Source: Hesseltinella vesiculosa
Lineage: Eukaryota; Mucoromycota; Mucoromycetes; Mucorales; Cunninghamellaceae
DNA length: 64,000 nucleotides
Direction of reading: 5' to 3'
Assembly (NCBI GenBank): GCA_002104935.1
Contig: MCGT01000001.1
Coordinates: forward strand, 62,001-126,000
The notes beneath the pieces are model-generated. The model saw nothing but the letters and a program-made list of their open reading frames with translations. It searched no databases and was not told the origin of the DNA. How positions within the stretch are numbered: the first letter of the stretch is position 1; each line of letters opens with the position of its first letter. Shown here piece after piece: positions 23,531 through 36,040 of this stretch. The translations under genes were made by a program, and so were the position numbers.

Positions 23531-23920
23531 GCCCTGCTGATGTTGCTTTAACTTTTTTTTTTTTGTTGGCTAGTTCTTGGCGATTCTATCAAGGCAGATC
23601 ATGGCTATACAATGGATAGTCCGACGGTGGCGAATTTGCTGCAGATTCTGTCGTCGTTGGACCAACAAGGTCGTCGTGACTTTTTACAATTCACGACCGG
23701 CAGCCCTCGTTTGCCCATTGGTGGTTGGAAAGCGCTGCGTCCTCTGTTCACTGTGGTGCGCAAGGTCCCTGAAGCACCCCTGACAGCCGACGATTATCTA
23801 CCCTCTGTCATGACGTGCGCCAATTATCTGAAAATGCCCGACTTTTCATCCAAGGAAACCATGGCCGAACGACTGCAAGTAGCCATCAAGGAAGGCAAAG
23901 ATAGCTTTTTACTATCATGA
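18178..23920 (+). CDS. UFD4: HECT E3 ubiquitin ligase, UFD4/TRIP12 type
   Basis: Eight exons (18178-18281, 18331-19228, 19292-19901, 19979-21648, 21729-22943, 23018-23104, 23167-23494, 23574-23920) encode 1752 aa. The family acts in the ubiquitin-fusion-degradation and Arg/N-degron pathways. After an acidic, disordered N-terminus come armadillo-like repeats (VALQELAEILS, LAEQALSALDKVS, FSIHSQRTALRIAANCLRNI). A low-complexity acidic insert follows, around codons encoded at 20410-20710, and then the C-terminal HECT domain with VEFVDEEGTGLGPTLEFY and TLPGN. The catalytic cysteine is C1719 in MTCANYLKMPDFSS. The third intron (19902-19978) starts GCAAGT and is read as GC-AG; its use gives the in-frame join LPKGGQFSS. 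A second acceptor for intron one (exon from 18385) is in phase too, so the N-terminus is uncertain by 18 residues. Confidence 0.93.
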
Positions 23921-24119
23921 TCCTGGCTCTCCGCTTTATTTATGCTACGGCTTGCAATGTTGAATGTATATCCATTTTTTTTTTCTTCTTGTTTGGATTT
24001 GAATGCGGCCAATTTGGCGGCCAACTGCCGTTCATCATGGTGGGGGTACTTGCTTAACGGCCTGGGAAAGGTTGGTGGGGGGAGGAGAGGTCAGTATGGG
24101 CGAAGTTCGTGACATGAGG
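23921..24119. terminator. Convergent 3' region, UFD4 / KduD-like SDR
   Basis: Only about 200 bp separate the two stop codons, so both polyadenylation regions must lie here. TTTATTTATG at about 23936-23945 and A/T-rich sequence following the UFD4 stop are the only visible signals. Confidence 0.35.
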
Positions 24120-25054
24120 TCACCTACCTAACCAGCCGCCATCGACAACAAGGATTTCGCCGTGGACATAACGGCTAGCGTTGGAGGCGAGGAAGACAAC
24201 AGGGCCTTTGAAATCATCAGGTGAAGCCCAGTAGCCAGCGGGGATACGGTCAACAATGGAAGGGCCACGGTCGCTGTCGCGCAGGGCTTGGGTCAGCTCA
24301 GTCGCGACATAGCCTGGAGCGATGGCGTTGACATTGATGTTGAGCTTTGCCCATTCGTTGGCCAGGGCCTTGGTCATGAGGGCCAGACCGCCCTTGGCAC
24401 AAGCATAAGCCGAGGTCATCAGGCCGCCTTGGAAGCTCATCAGACTTGCAGTTGAGATGATTTTTCCCTGCTTGTTCTGGGCCACGAAATGGCGAGCCGC
24501 GTCTTGGCTCAGCTTCCACACAGCCTTCAAATTCACCTGTAGCACAAGATCAAAATCTTCCTCCGGGAAATCCACCGCTCTAATTTTGAACGATGAGAAA
24601 CTGCAGCCACAGCGTTTTTTCTTTCTTTTTTTTTTTTTTTTCTCTTTGCGCTACTACACACTTACTCATGACGGCGAGCAATACCTGCATTGTTGACGAG
24701 GATATCAAAGGTTGGCACAGCTTCCAATACGCGGCCGATGGCGGATCGCACCGACTCGGGGTCACTAGAATCAAAGGACACCAGATGGCATTGGCGGCCG
24801 AGGGTTTGGATTTTTTCTTGTAAACTGAGGTCTTGGACATTTCTTTGTAGTGAAACAATATCTGTTGGAAAATAGAAAAAAAAAAAAAAAAACGTTGAGC
24901 CAAACGGTTGCCCGCGTTTTCTTTTTCTTTTTCTTTGCTTACCTGCGCCGGCTTCGGCCAAGCCAATGGCCATACCGAGGCCAATGCCTCGTGTAGCTCC
25001 CGAGATAACAGCGGTTTTACCTTTGAGTGAAAACAAATCTAGGGTAGATGTCAT
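24120..25054 (-). CDS. Short-chain dehydrogenase, 2-deoxy-D-gluconate 3-dehydrogenase (KduD)-like
   Basis: Three exons (25054-24943, 24861-24666, 24579-24120) encode 255 aa, the usual length for a classical SDR. The cofactor loop is SGATRGIGLGMAIGLAEAGA near residue 20, the NNAG motif is present, the catalytic Ser lies in IISTASLMSFQGG, and Tyr/Lys in SAYACAKGG. The blocks LANEWAKLNINVNAIAPGYV and VFLASNASRYVHG and the end VVDGGWLGR resemble bacterial KduD, which oxidises or reduces hexuronate-derived keto-sugars in pectin and hyaluronan breakdown. Substrate specificity within SDRs cannot be fixed by eye. The close resemblance to a bacterial enzyme could reflect ancient transfer, though three ordinary introns show it is well settled. 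Confidence 0.85.
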
Positions 25055-25373
25055 TTTTTGAAGAGACAACCAGAAGAAGGAGAAAAAACGGCCAATGGGT
25101 GAATTTATTTGTTGGAGGATAAACCTAAACGTGACAGAAGTGTAACGTTGTGTGATTTGTCATGTCTCTCATCCAATGATTTCCTTTTGGCTATCCAAGG
25201 CTTTATTTTACCACGAAAAATTTACTAGGATTGAAATGGACAAGGAGAAGAAAAAAAAAATGAAGAGAGGGGTGGGGAACAATAATTACAAGGGCAATTT
25301 TCTTTGGGGGAAAAAAAGAAGAAATTCTACATGAAAGATTCTAAAAAGTCAAGATGAGGGGATTGGAATGCTT
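25055..25373. other. Spacer: KduD-like promoter and Hsp70 3' region
   Basis: Both flanking genes are on the minus strand, so this interval holds the upstream region of the SDR and the 3' UTR of Hsp70. A-rich runs occur at about 25246-25260. No gene is seen. Confidence 0.4.
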
Positions 25374-27639
<2,266 letters not shown>

Positions 27640-27937
27640 TTTAAATGAGGTTAACAAGAAAGAAGAAGAAAGAAGAAAAAAAAGGCACAAACAACAAAAA
27701 CTAGGCTGTTTGAGAGGTCGGCGGAGAAGGAAAATAAAAACTTTTTTCCATGGTGCCGTGGAAACCACCAGAAAAAAAAACCGGGGTGTTTCTTCCCATT
27801 TCTTGCAAGAATGACTACTGTAAGTTGTCGTCCAATCACAGCCTGCTTCATGTCAGTGGGCAACAAATTTAGTTTTGGGGAGCATTCTTTGCATTTTATC
27901 CTTTTTCTTTATTTTACACTCTCATCTCACCAATAAA
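27640..27937. promoter_or_regulatory. Divergent promoter, mitochondrial Hsp70 / SERP1
   Basis: The 298-bp region between two start codons contains the perfect palindrome TTCTTGCAAGAA (27800-27811), built from heat-shock-element half sites but with non-canonical spacing. A CCAAT box lies at 27832-27836. Both neighbours are folding-stress genes, so a shared stress-responsive promoter is plausible; this is inference. Confidence 0.4.
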
Positions 27938-28315
27938 ATGGTAAGTCACTGTGACTTTTGCAAATGTTGGCATTCATGTTCTTTGTGCTGGTGTTTAGGC
28001 CTCCACTCCTCTCCTTCGTAAAAAGAATGCTGTCTACCAAAACAATGTGCACCATCGTGGACAAGTGAAAACAACTTTGGTAAGAAATGAACGACCATGA
28101 CAAGAAACGGAGCTGACCATGTCTTTAGAAATCGTCAAGCGGCTTGCAAATTCCCGTCTCGTACTGGGTGCTTGGCTTGTTGGCGTTTGTCACAGTGGGA
28201 GGAGGTAAGCAAAGAAAGGAATGTGTGGAACTCAGATGAACTGCAGTCAGGTTGACCTTTTTTTTTTTTCCTTCTTTGTCTAGCTGTCCTCCAAGTGATT
28301 GATCTGGTCATGTAA
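27938..28315 (+). CDS. Stress-associated ER membrane protein, SERP1/RAMP4/Ysy6 family
   Basis: Four exons (27938-27940, 27999-28079, 28129-28204, 28284-28315) encode 63 aa. The first coding exon is the ATG alone. The protein matches the family layout: a short basic cytosolic N-terminus with the signature NNVHHRGQVKTT, then one C-terminal transmembrane helix (about residues 40-62, VLGLLAFVTVGGAVLQVIDLV), giving a tail-anchored ER protein. RAMP4 associates with the Sec61 translocon and stabilises membrane proteins under stress. Length agrees with the 60-66 aa of relatives. The alternative of starting at a later ATG is ruled out because none is available before the signature. Confidence 0.88.
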
Positions 28316-28746
28316 CGACGATCTTTTTTTTTTCTTTCCTCCCTTCCCTTTATATCAAGCCAGACGTAATAAAGAACCCTTTGTAAATAGCCCAGTCAGC
28401 CGTTTTTTTTTTTTTTTTTTTTTTTTTTACGTTTGAGATGGCTACACGTTGCGAAATGGGGTGGCGGTGGTGACACCAAAACCACATGTGCAAAAGTTGG
28501 ATTCCCTCCAGCTAGGCAACATCATCAGCCAACACCATTTGAAACCCCGTCTTTTTTTTTTTTTTGCAGTGCAACCAAAATCGATTCTTTTCCCTCCCCT
28601 TTTTTTTCTCTCTTCTTCTCACTTTTTTCTTTTCTTTTCTTTCGTGTGCCTTTCTTTTTCTTTTCTCCTTCGTGTTTATAAAGAGAAAAAAAGGTCCTCA
28701 TTATTTTAATCTTGGAAGTCACGCTATATAACATTGTACATCTATC
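28316..28746. other. Spacer between SERP1 and the Rho gene
   Basis: It contains SERP1's likely AATAAA signal (28368-28373), then several T runs (28403-28428, 28553-28565) and a long pyrimidine tract up to the Rho start. No gene is seen. Confidence 0.45.
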
Positions 28747-29875
28747 ATGACAAAGGTAAGAAAAAAAATAAGCTCATTGGAAAAAAAAAGTTCGGTGCTA
28801 TGCAAAGCGTGCGTTTCTTTTTGGAAAAAAGGAAAAAGCCAGTTGGTCTGCTGTTTGCTTACTTTTCAGTAGATCCCTAGAAGAAAGTTGGTTGTTGTTG
28901 GTGATGGGCATTGTGGTAATGAAAAGAGAGAAAAAAAATGAGAGGGAAACAATCAAATAACGACGGGACAGGGTCCAGATAAAGAAATTGGTTTTTTTTT
29001 TTTTTTTTGCTTGGACTGAGTTTTTATATATTCTATTCTTTTGTTTCTAGGAAAAACAAGTCTGTTGGTGGTGTATCAAAATGGCACTTTCCCAGAGGTG
29101 ATAGTAAAGAAGAAAAGGGTAGATTTGGATACTGACATCTGTTCATGTTAGCGTTACGTGCCTACTGTGTTTGAAAATTACATTGCAACTGTACCATTAG
29201 AAAATGGCCGCATGGTAGAATTGGCACTCTGGGACACGGCTGGTAAAAAAAAAAAAAAAAAAAAAAAAGACCTCAAACAGAGAGATCTCGGCATTCTTCG
29301 GTGCAAAAAAAAGAAGGACTGACTTTACTGTTGTTACAGGGCAAGAAGAATATGATCGATTAAGGCCATTGTCCTACCCTGAGACGAACGTGATCTTGAT
29401 TTGCTTTGCTATCGATCAACCTACGTCCTTTGCTAATGTCCAAGATAGAGTGAGTGTTTTTCTGGAAAGGAAGAGTTGCTCACTTTTTTTTTGTAGTGGC
29501 TACCCGAAGTGACTCATTTTTGCCAAGACGTACCCAAGCTATTGATCGGAACAAAGAGTGACCTTCGTGATGATAATGAACATATTGCCCAGCTGAATGC
29601 AGTCGGTCACCAATTGATTACTTTTGAAGAGGTAAAAAAAAAAACTTACTTTTTTGAGATGGGAATTTGGAGGCTGAAACAACAAGAGCACTGACCTCTT
29701 TTTTTTTTTTTGTCATCAGGGCGAACGTCTGGGTCGAGAAATTGGCGCCAAATACTACGAATGTAGCGCTAGAAAAAACGAGAACGTCAATGAAGTCATC
29801 ACTGCTGCCACTCGCACTGCTATGAACAACGGCCTGATGAACGGCCTTCATAAAAAAATATGCGCCATCTTGTAA
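28747..29875 (+). CDS. Rho-family small GTPase with CaaX end
   Basis: Seven exons (28747-28755, 28873-28915, 29051-29097, 29152-29242, 29340-29449, 29497-29631, 29720-29875) encode 196 aa. G1 is GDGHCGKTSLL, with His where Ala is usual. Switch I is [10 protein letters not shown] with the effector Thr, G3 is [19 protein letters not shown]4 reads GTKSDLR (normally N/T-K-x-D) and G5 ECSAR. The Rho-specific insert follows G4. The end is CAIL, a geranylgeranylation-type CaaX box. It acts at the plasma membrane in polarity and cell-wall control; which Rho subclass it belongs to is not clear. The first coding exon is only nine nt, and exon two uses the second AG of a CAGTAG pair because the first would put TAG in frame. 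Confidence 0.93.
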
Positions 29876-30384
29876 AATCAAAAGAAAAATCGTGGACGCC
29901 CCTTCCCTTTCACACACTTTTTTTTTTTTCTTGAACCGTGCCACCCAATCCCCCTCTCTCTTTTTTTATATTATTATTTTTCATCCTCGTATTTTTTTTA
30001 ACGTGATGTATGGGATACCCTTTTTGTGATGATATTTTAGCTTGGAAATAAACAGGTTAAAAAAAAAAATGTCGTAGGCTTCGGCAAAGAATCACAAGGA
30101 CGTAAAGCATGACTTTTTGGCATTTTGTCCACATGGTTGACCTTGGCTGCGAATGATGTGGATCATCCTTTTTTTGTTTTGATTCACCTCATCTGCGTGA
30201 CCAAAACAAAAAGTGGCCGATCTTTTTCTTTTTTGGCGTGGCACAGTTCATTTTTAGTCAACCCTATTATTTTTACCGCATTTTTTTTTAATAATCAAGG
30301 TTCTTTGGGGATGGCAACCAAACTAAGAATGATACAGCATTAAGGGAGGTGAGAAAGGAGGGCGGAAAAGAAAGGGAATCAAAA
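29876..30384. other. Convergent intergenic region, Rho / L2HGDH
   Basis: AATAAA at 30047-30052 is a plausible poly(A) signal for the Rho gene. The rest is A/T-rich with homopolymers. No gene is supported. Confidence 0.45.
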
Positions 30385-32147
30385 CTAGGCAGCCAAAGCA
30401 ACGGCACGGCTCTGTTCGATGGGCTTTTCATCGGCGGCGGAGGACCATTGGAAATCTTCTGTGGCTATGTCGGCGACCATTTCAGCAATGGCGAGGGAGG
30501 AGGTACAGGCAGGGGTGGGGGCGTTGCGGACACACAGGATACGGCCATCCATGACCTTGCGTTCAAAAATGAAATCACTGGCAGCCTTGCCGCCCGATTC
30601 AAACACTTGGGACATCACACCAGCAAAGCTTTCTTCGACCATGTCCTCGGTCAAGCCGGGCACGTAGGCCTGGGCAGCCCGTAAAAAGGCCCGTTTGTTG
30701 AGGTCCTTGTAGAGTTCACCGATGGACAGGGCAGGGTTCTTCAAGGCAAAGGCCCACAGATTCAGGTTGGTCAGAGAGTCAAACAGGTCGGCAAAGGACA
30801 CGTTGGAGAAACTGTAGCCTTCGCGAGCAAAGGTCAAACAGGCGCCAGGGCCGACGATCATCTGAATGCCACGGCGAGTGTTGACGGTGGGGGTAAAATG
30901 CACGCCGACAGGGATACCACCGCCACTAGGGACAGGATAGATGTTCATTCGACAGATACCTCGGTATTCTGGTTTCAACTGGTAGTAGGTGCCGCGGAAA
31001 GTGACGACCTTGGCTGCGCTTTCGTCACCGCCCGCCATCTTGGCCACACGGTCGGAGTAGAAACCAGCACAGGTGATCACATTCTTGCCTGTCACTTTGT
31101 TGGTTGGACCGTTTTGGTTGGGCTCCTTGCCCCAGATCTCAACGCGGCCATCAGGACGAGCTTGGAATTTTTCAACTTCAAAGGCCAGCTTGATTTCGGC
31201 ACGACTGCAGGTAGGAGAGTGAGTGGGATGTCCGTGTTGGTTTTGGCCGCCACTTACCCAGTTTGGACAATTTCGTTGGCAATGCATTGAGCCACCAAAC
31301 CAAAGTCAGTGATCCCCGTGTTGGGTGAATACAAGGCAGAATAGGCCACCACATTAGGTTCCAATTGGCGGATCTGTTCCAATAGAATGAATAAATAAGA
31401 AAGGAGGTTGAGTTCAAGATCTACCCCATCCCTCCTTTTTAATTAAGCCGCCTCCTATTTTTTTTTTTTACCTCGTCGCTGTTCAGAATTTCAAGATCCT
31501 TGGCACCATTCATCGTGGCCACCTTCATCAAATGCTCGACTTGCTTGTGTTCTTTTTCATTCACAGCCACGATCAATTTGCCACAGCGCTCCACAGGCAG
31601 CTGATGCTCCTTGCAGTATTCATACATCAAATCAGCTCCGCGCACACAGCATTTGGCCATCATGGAGCCAGGCTTGTAATAAATGCCAGCATGGATCACC
31701 CCGCTGTTATGGCCAGTTTGATGAGCAGCTACTTCACGTTCCTTTTCCAGGACAGCCACCGTCATGTTTGGGAACCGTTTGATCAATTCACGAGCGGTCG
31801 CCAGCCCAATGATCCCTCCACCCACTGAAGAAGAAAAAATGAGCTCCGACGTCGAGACTTTTTACTTACTTACCAATCACGACATCAAAATCAGTCTTGC
31901 CATTGTTTTGAGAGAGAGCCGTGCGGAAGCGTTCTTCGGCAGCAGAGCCACGAAGCTTAGCAAACCCTTGGTTGACAGGGAGATTTTCACCAGGAAGACT
32001 TTGCCAAAATGAGAGCTTTTGCTTGGATTCGGCATGGACTTTGTTGTTGCTGTTGGCGAGATACAGCCCACTGGCGGTAGCGACCGACACAGCACCCCAG
32101 GCAGCATAACGATGCTTGGGCATAGTAGCAAAGGCACGACGGAACAT
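30385..32147 (-). CDS. L2HGDH: L-2-hydroxyglutarate dehydrogenase, mitochondrial
   Basis: Four exons (32147-31874, 31824-31472, 31373-31258, 31204-30385) encode 520 aa. The FAD-dependent enzyme oxidises L-2-hydroxyglutarate to 2-oxoglutarate, a metabolite-repair reaction. The N-terminal ~35 residues (MFRRAFATMPKHRYAAW...) form a basic amphipathic presequence followed by a hydrophobic stretch, so the protein may be membrane-attached. The FAD fold is VIVGGGIIGLATARELIKR. Family blocks HQTGHNSGVIHAGIYYKPGS, MYEYCKEHQLPVERCGKLIVA and FRGTYYQLKP are intact. The end (IEQSRAVALAA) is a little longer than in animal enzymes. The alternative start upstream is rejected because it is hydrophobic and lacks ATG context. 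Confidence 0.95.
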
Positions 32148-32978
32148 AGTGTATAAAAAAGAACGTGGAGATAGAGAGCGTGAAAAAGTAGAGGTCAAAA
32201 AACAGAATGAAAAAAAAAAAGAAAAGAAAGGTGGTTGCAACTGCAAAGTGTTTATATGTGGCCATCCAAACTGTTACTAGCCCACCCCTTAATTTTTTTT
32301 TGTGACCTCGGGTCCTCTTTCCATGTTCTTCTTTTTCCTGTCATCCCTTCTTGCCTAATTTCGAAAAAGTCATCCTTTCAGTCCCCCCCTTTATTTATTT
32401 CCATGTCATGCAAGGAGCTACATGGCTGCTGCTTTGTGTATGAACAAGCCTCATCCAAATAGACGCTGCCAATGCATCACCATCGTTTTCACAAAGAAAA
32501 AAACCATCATTAAGACAAGGTCATGATTGAAAGAGGATGGACCAAGATTGAATGACTTGGCACGGCCGAAAGAAAATTCATGCAAATCAGAATAAATGGA
32601 TGGGTGCCAATGAAGCGCAAACTTTATTTTATGAGCGAGAGCCATCTTGATGACAAGGGGATGTCAACACACCGCATGCCAAATCGCCTTGCTGACCTAA
32701 TAAAATTGCTTGGCAGCCCCTCTTCATGGAATGTCCTCGGTTGGCTTGCAAAAGATCATGGAATAGCATAAGAACATCCACCCTTTTCCGTCTCCTTTTT
32801 TCAGGGAGAAATGGTTCCATCCTATCGATCTGCCTCTTGGTCTTACCATGCCGTATCAAGCCTTGCATGTCATGTGTGCTGATCCTTTTTTTTCCCCAAG
32901 CAACACCTTGCATGACCTTTTTTCTTTAAATCTTCGCTTTTATTGTTAATTTACAAAGGCTGGACCAAAACGGCAATG
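32148..32978. other. Intergenic region between PBDC1 3' end and L2HGDH 5' end
   Basis: It contains the L2HGDH promoter at its right-hand side in transcript terms (32148 onward) and the PBDC1 3' region. Short frames on both strands show no motif or splice logic. I see no gene in these 830 bp. Confidence 0.45.
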
Positions 32979-33948
32979 TCAATTGCCACGCACCGCATCG
33001 TTTAATCCTTTTCTGTTACGAGCAATTTCAATGGCGTAGAACTAAGAAAGGCACAATGTCAACCCCCACTTTTTTTTTTTTTTTTTTTTTTTTTCTTACC
33101 TGCATGCGTACGCCTGCACGGATGAAAGAGAATAAAAATAAATCAGTGGATGCCAAATATAAACCCATCCACTCTCTTTCTTTACCAAACATGGTGTTCT
33201 GTTCAGTATAATCTTCACGGGCATCGATCCGAATCAACGTCCCAAAATTGAATTCCTTGACACGCTTTTCGTACTTGTTGATAAAGTTGCGCCACTTCTC
33301 CTTGGCGTCCTTGGATTTGAATTGTTGCTCGTCCAAGTGCAACACATCGATTTCTGGGAATGTCTCTTCAAAGTCCTTGAGAATTTCATCATCAATGCTG
33401 TATTTGGATAGATAAAATATTGTCAAAATCATCCAAACAAAGACTTCTTCTTTTTACCTTGTCAGTCGAAGCTTTCGACCATCCAAGGCGGAGATCAGCT
33501 TGAAGTAGGTTTCGGCATGGTGCATTGCCTATCCACACCACCCCCCCCCCCCAAAAAAAAAAGAAAGTAAATAATCCAGCGTGTGCCTTTCCCCTTTAGC
33601 ACAAATGATGGCATCCTAAGTGGACAATAAAAAAAGATGAGCGTTTCGCCTCCCCAAAGATATAAAAATAGGTGACCATTTACCTTTATTGACAAGAAGC
33701 TTATTGTTGACAACTCTGTCTTCATGTCATTGGTGCTCAGCATTGTTTACCTTGACAGCCCATTGCTTTTCTACAGTGATAAATCCGTAAGTTTGGCATC
33801 TATCGTATCAACGCACCAATCCATTCGTTTTTTTTTTTTTTAGATCGATCCTTGGTTTTTTTTTTTTTGATCATTGGTTGTCATAAACAGATCTGTACTT
33901 ACCAATATCTTCAAGCTGTTCTAATTCATCAGCGGATGGCAAAGGCAT
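32979..33948 (-). CDS. PBDC1/YPL225W family protein (eEF1A folding factor)
   Basis: Six exons (33948-33903, 33770-33751, 33528-33458, 33397-33186, 33113-33100, 33041-32979) encode 141 aa. Family blocks are clear: WAVKAMHHAETYFKLIS, RKLRLTSIDDEI, AKEKWRNFINKYEKRVKEFN, FGTLIRIDAREDYTEQNT and the C-terminal MQFYAIEIARNRKGLN. The family is conserved from yeast to human; the yeast member has been reported as a ribosome-associated chaperone for nascent eEF1A. Two exons are tiny (20 and 14 nt), yet both are needed for the WAVK and GVRMQ junctions and keep the frame. A long T run (about 33071-33094) lies in the last intron region. Confidence 0.92.
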
Positions 33949-34381
33949 AATGGATCTAGTAGTATACTGCGAAAAAAAGAAAAGCGCAAGCTGAGAGGAA
34001 ACAGAAAAAAAGCCTTCTCAAAGCTGACTTTTTTTTTTTTTTTTTTTTACAGCCTGGCAACTCCGCTGTCAAGCCCACGCACAAAAAGCAGTTTGTTTGA
34101 CGTGCCTTGGTAAGTGTTGCCCGTGCCCTCACTGTAATCATCTGCATGGGTTCATGGACTGCCAAAGAAGAAACGGCAGATCCTCCTGATCAACGGAAAA
34201 TAAACCTCCCTTATCGAGTCTCTTCTCCTTTTTTTTTTTTTTCGCCCAGGACGTGCCACCCCCTGGCGCCTCCCCAACTTGCATCAGAAAAGTCTGATCG
34301 TCATTCAACCCTGGTAGAGTCACTCCATTTGAGACTGCCTTTTTTTAATGCAGGAAAAAAAAAAAAGAAGGGTGGATCTGC
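33949..34381. other. Spacer between GT10 3' end and PBDC1 5' end
   Basis: It holds the upstream region of PBDC1 and downstream region of the fucosyltransferase, with long T and A runs (34030-34048, 34358-34369). No gene is seen. Confidence 0.4.
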
Positions 34382-36040
34382 TTAGGCGGCTGTATGGGCG
34401 TCTTTGGCTAAACGACGATACTGGTTGGTGCGCTGGAAAAGCAGCCATCCAATATAGCCGACGATAGCCATCCCAAATAAGATGAGCCCAAATGTCATCA
34501 CATGATAATTGTCCATCACACTCGTGGATGCCTCCAGCGTGTCCAAATCATCCGTGGTCAGTGACTGGCCGGTGGCCGCATAAGCAAATTCATCGCGAGG
34601 CGAAGGCGTGAACTGAAACCCATCGTAAGGAGGCCCACGTCTTGCATAGCCCCATTTACCGACAGGCTCACAGGTCTTGTCGACGAGCAGATAACCATCC
34701 CTGTACACCGACTTGCCGTCTTCACTCTCAACAAGCTTGGGAGGCTCTGTCGCAGCTGGGATCGCTTGTCGCTCTTGCCAAGTGCTGGCCATTTTGCGAC
34801 AGATCGAGCACCAGCTGACATGGTAGTTGTGCGCCCCTTGGTCGCTCCACAGTTCCACAAAGGATCGGTCCAATCGCTCCATCGGCGCCTCGGTCAATGC
34901 TTTGCGGCGGTAGTCAAAATAAGAGAGGTAGGCCTCGTCATCCGCGTCTAGGAAGTTGATATAGGCTGCCAAGTCACGAGGGTCAGGATAGGCGTCCATC
35001 CGGATGGCAGCGCGGGAAGTGGGTAAATAGCCATCATACGACTGCGGTCCATCCACAATCGGTAAAGACGAATACTTGAGGGTATCGAACAGCTTCTCGG
35101 TCACTGAAAAAGACACAATTGAGAGAAGGTTGGGTACGACAGATGTTTACCATAATCTTCACAATTGGCATTCTCCACCGAGAGGTAAAACTTGTACTCG
35201 GACATGAGTTGTGGTCGCGTTTTATCTTTGGGCCAGGGTTTGTTGTTGAGGCAGTCGCCATAGCTGTCGACTTGAATATATTTCATCAGCTCCGCAATGT
35301 AGGTTTGACGACTATTGGTAGCAGCGCAGTTGCTGGCGATCCACAGTACCGGGGCGCCTTTGACTTTACTCTTGACAAAGTCCGTCGGCAACGGCCGATC
35401 AGCCACATCCAGCGCCTCAGGGCTATAGTAGGGGAATAAAAAGGCACTCTTCCGGTGGTATGACGCCAGGTAGTCAAATTGATTCATCTTATCTTGGTTA
35501 ATCCGGAATATGGACGAAAACGGCGTCTCCATTGAGTAAAGCACCCATTTTTGCTCAGGTCCTACAATAAAGGGCATATCAACAGGCCCGATTCTTTTTT
35601 TTATATCTTTCTCATCCATCGCAACCTCCCTACCATCACTGAATGTTTACCTTTGTAGGCAGGTTTGTTTTCAGGGCTGTCAATAAAGTCGGGTGCATGA
35701 AACACAACAGCATCGGATGTATTGAGCTGAAGATGGTCATTGGTCACAGTGCACCACGCCTGGCCATCTGTCGTGTTCACCGTAATACCATCAGGGATAC
35801 GACATTCGTTTTCAATCGGATGGTCTTTCCCTGTGCCATTGCAGGAAGAAAAAACAAAAAACAAATCATCAGTATCGACCAGATCAAAAAAAAAAGGGGG
35901 GAACAGCATGACGCATCGAACTCTTTTCTCCTTTTTTTTTTTAGTGTGAAATAGCAAAAGAGATCCTTACCTTCGAACATGGCATTTTGAAAGAACTTTG
36001 TCCAATGTATCAAGGTGATGGGTGGTATGACAACTGACAT
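34382..36040 (-). CDS. GT10 alpha-1,3/4-fucosyltransferase-like protein with C-terminal membrane segment
   Basis: Four exons (36040-35971, 35830-35651, 35561-35151, 35103-34382) encode 460 aa. The GT10 acceptor-side domain begins near the N-terminus (SDAVVFHAPDFIDSP, QKWVLYSMETPFS). The GDP-fucose-binding half carries the family signature YLSVENANCEDYVTEKLFDTL and IVDGPQSYDGYLP. The enzyme would transfer fucose from GDP-fucose in the secretory pathway, which fits fucose-containing glycans of Mucorales. GT10 enzymes usually have an N-terminal signal anchor. Here none is visible, while a clear hydrophobic helix lies near the C-terminus (TFGLILFGMAIVGYIGWLLF) followed by a basic tail. An undetected upstream exon with a signal peptide is possible: an AG just inside the present start (CAATGTCAG) could be an acceptor. 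Confidence 0.88.
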
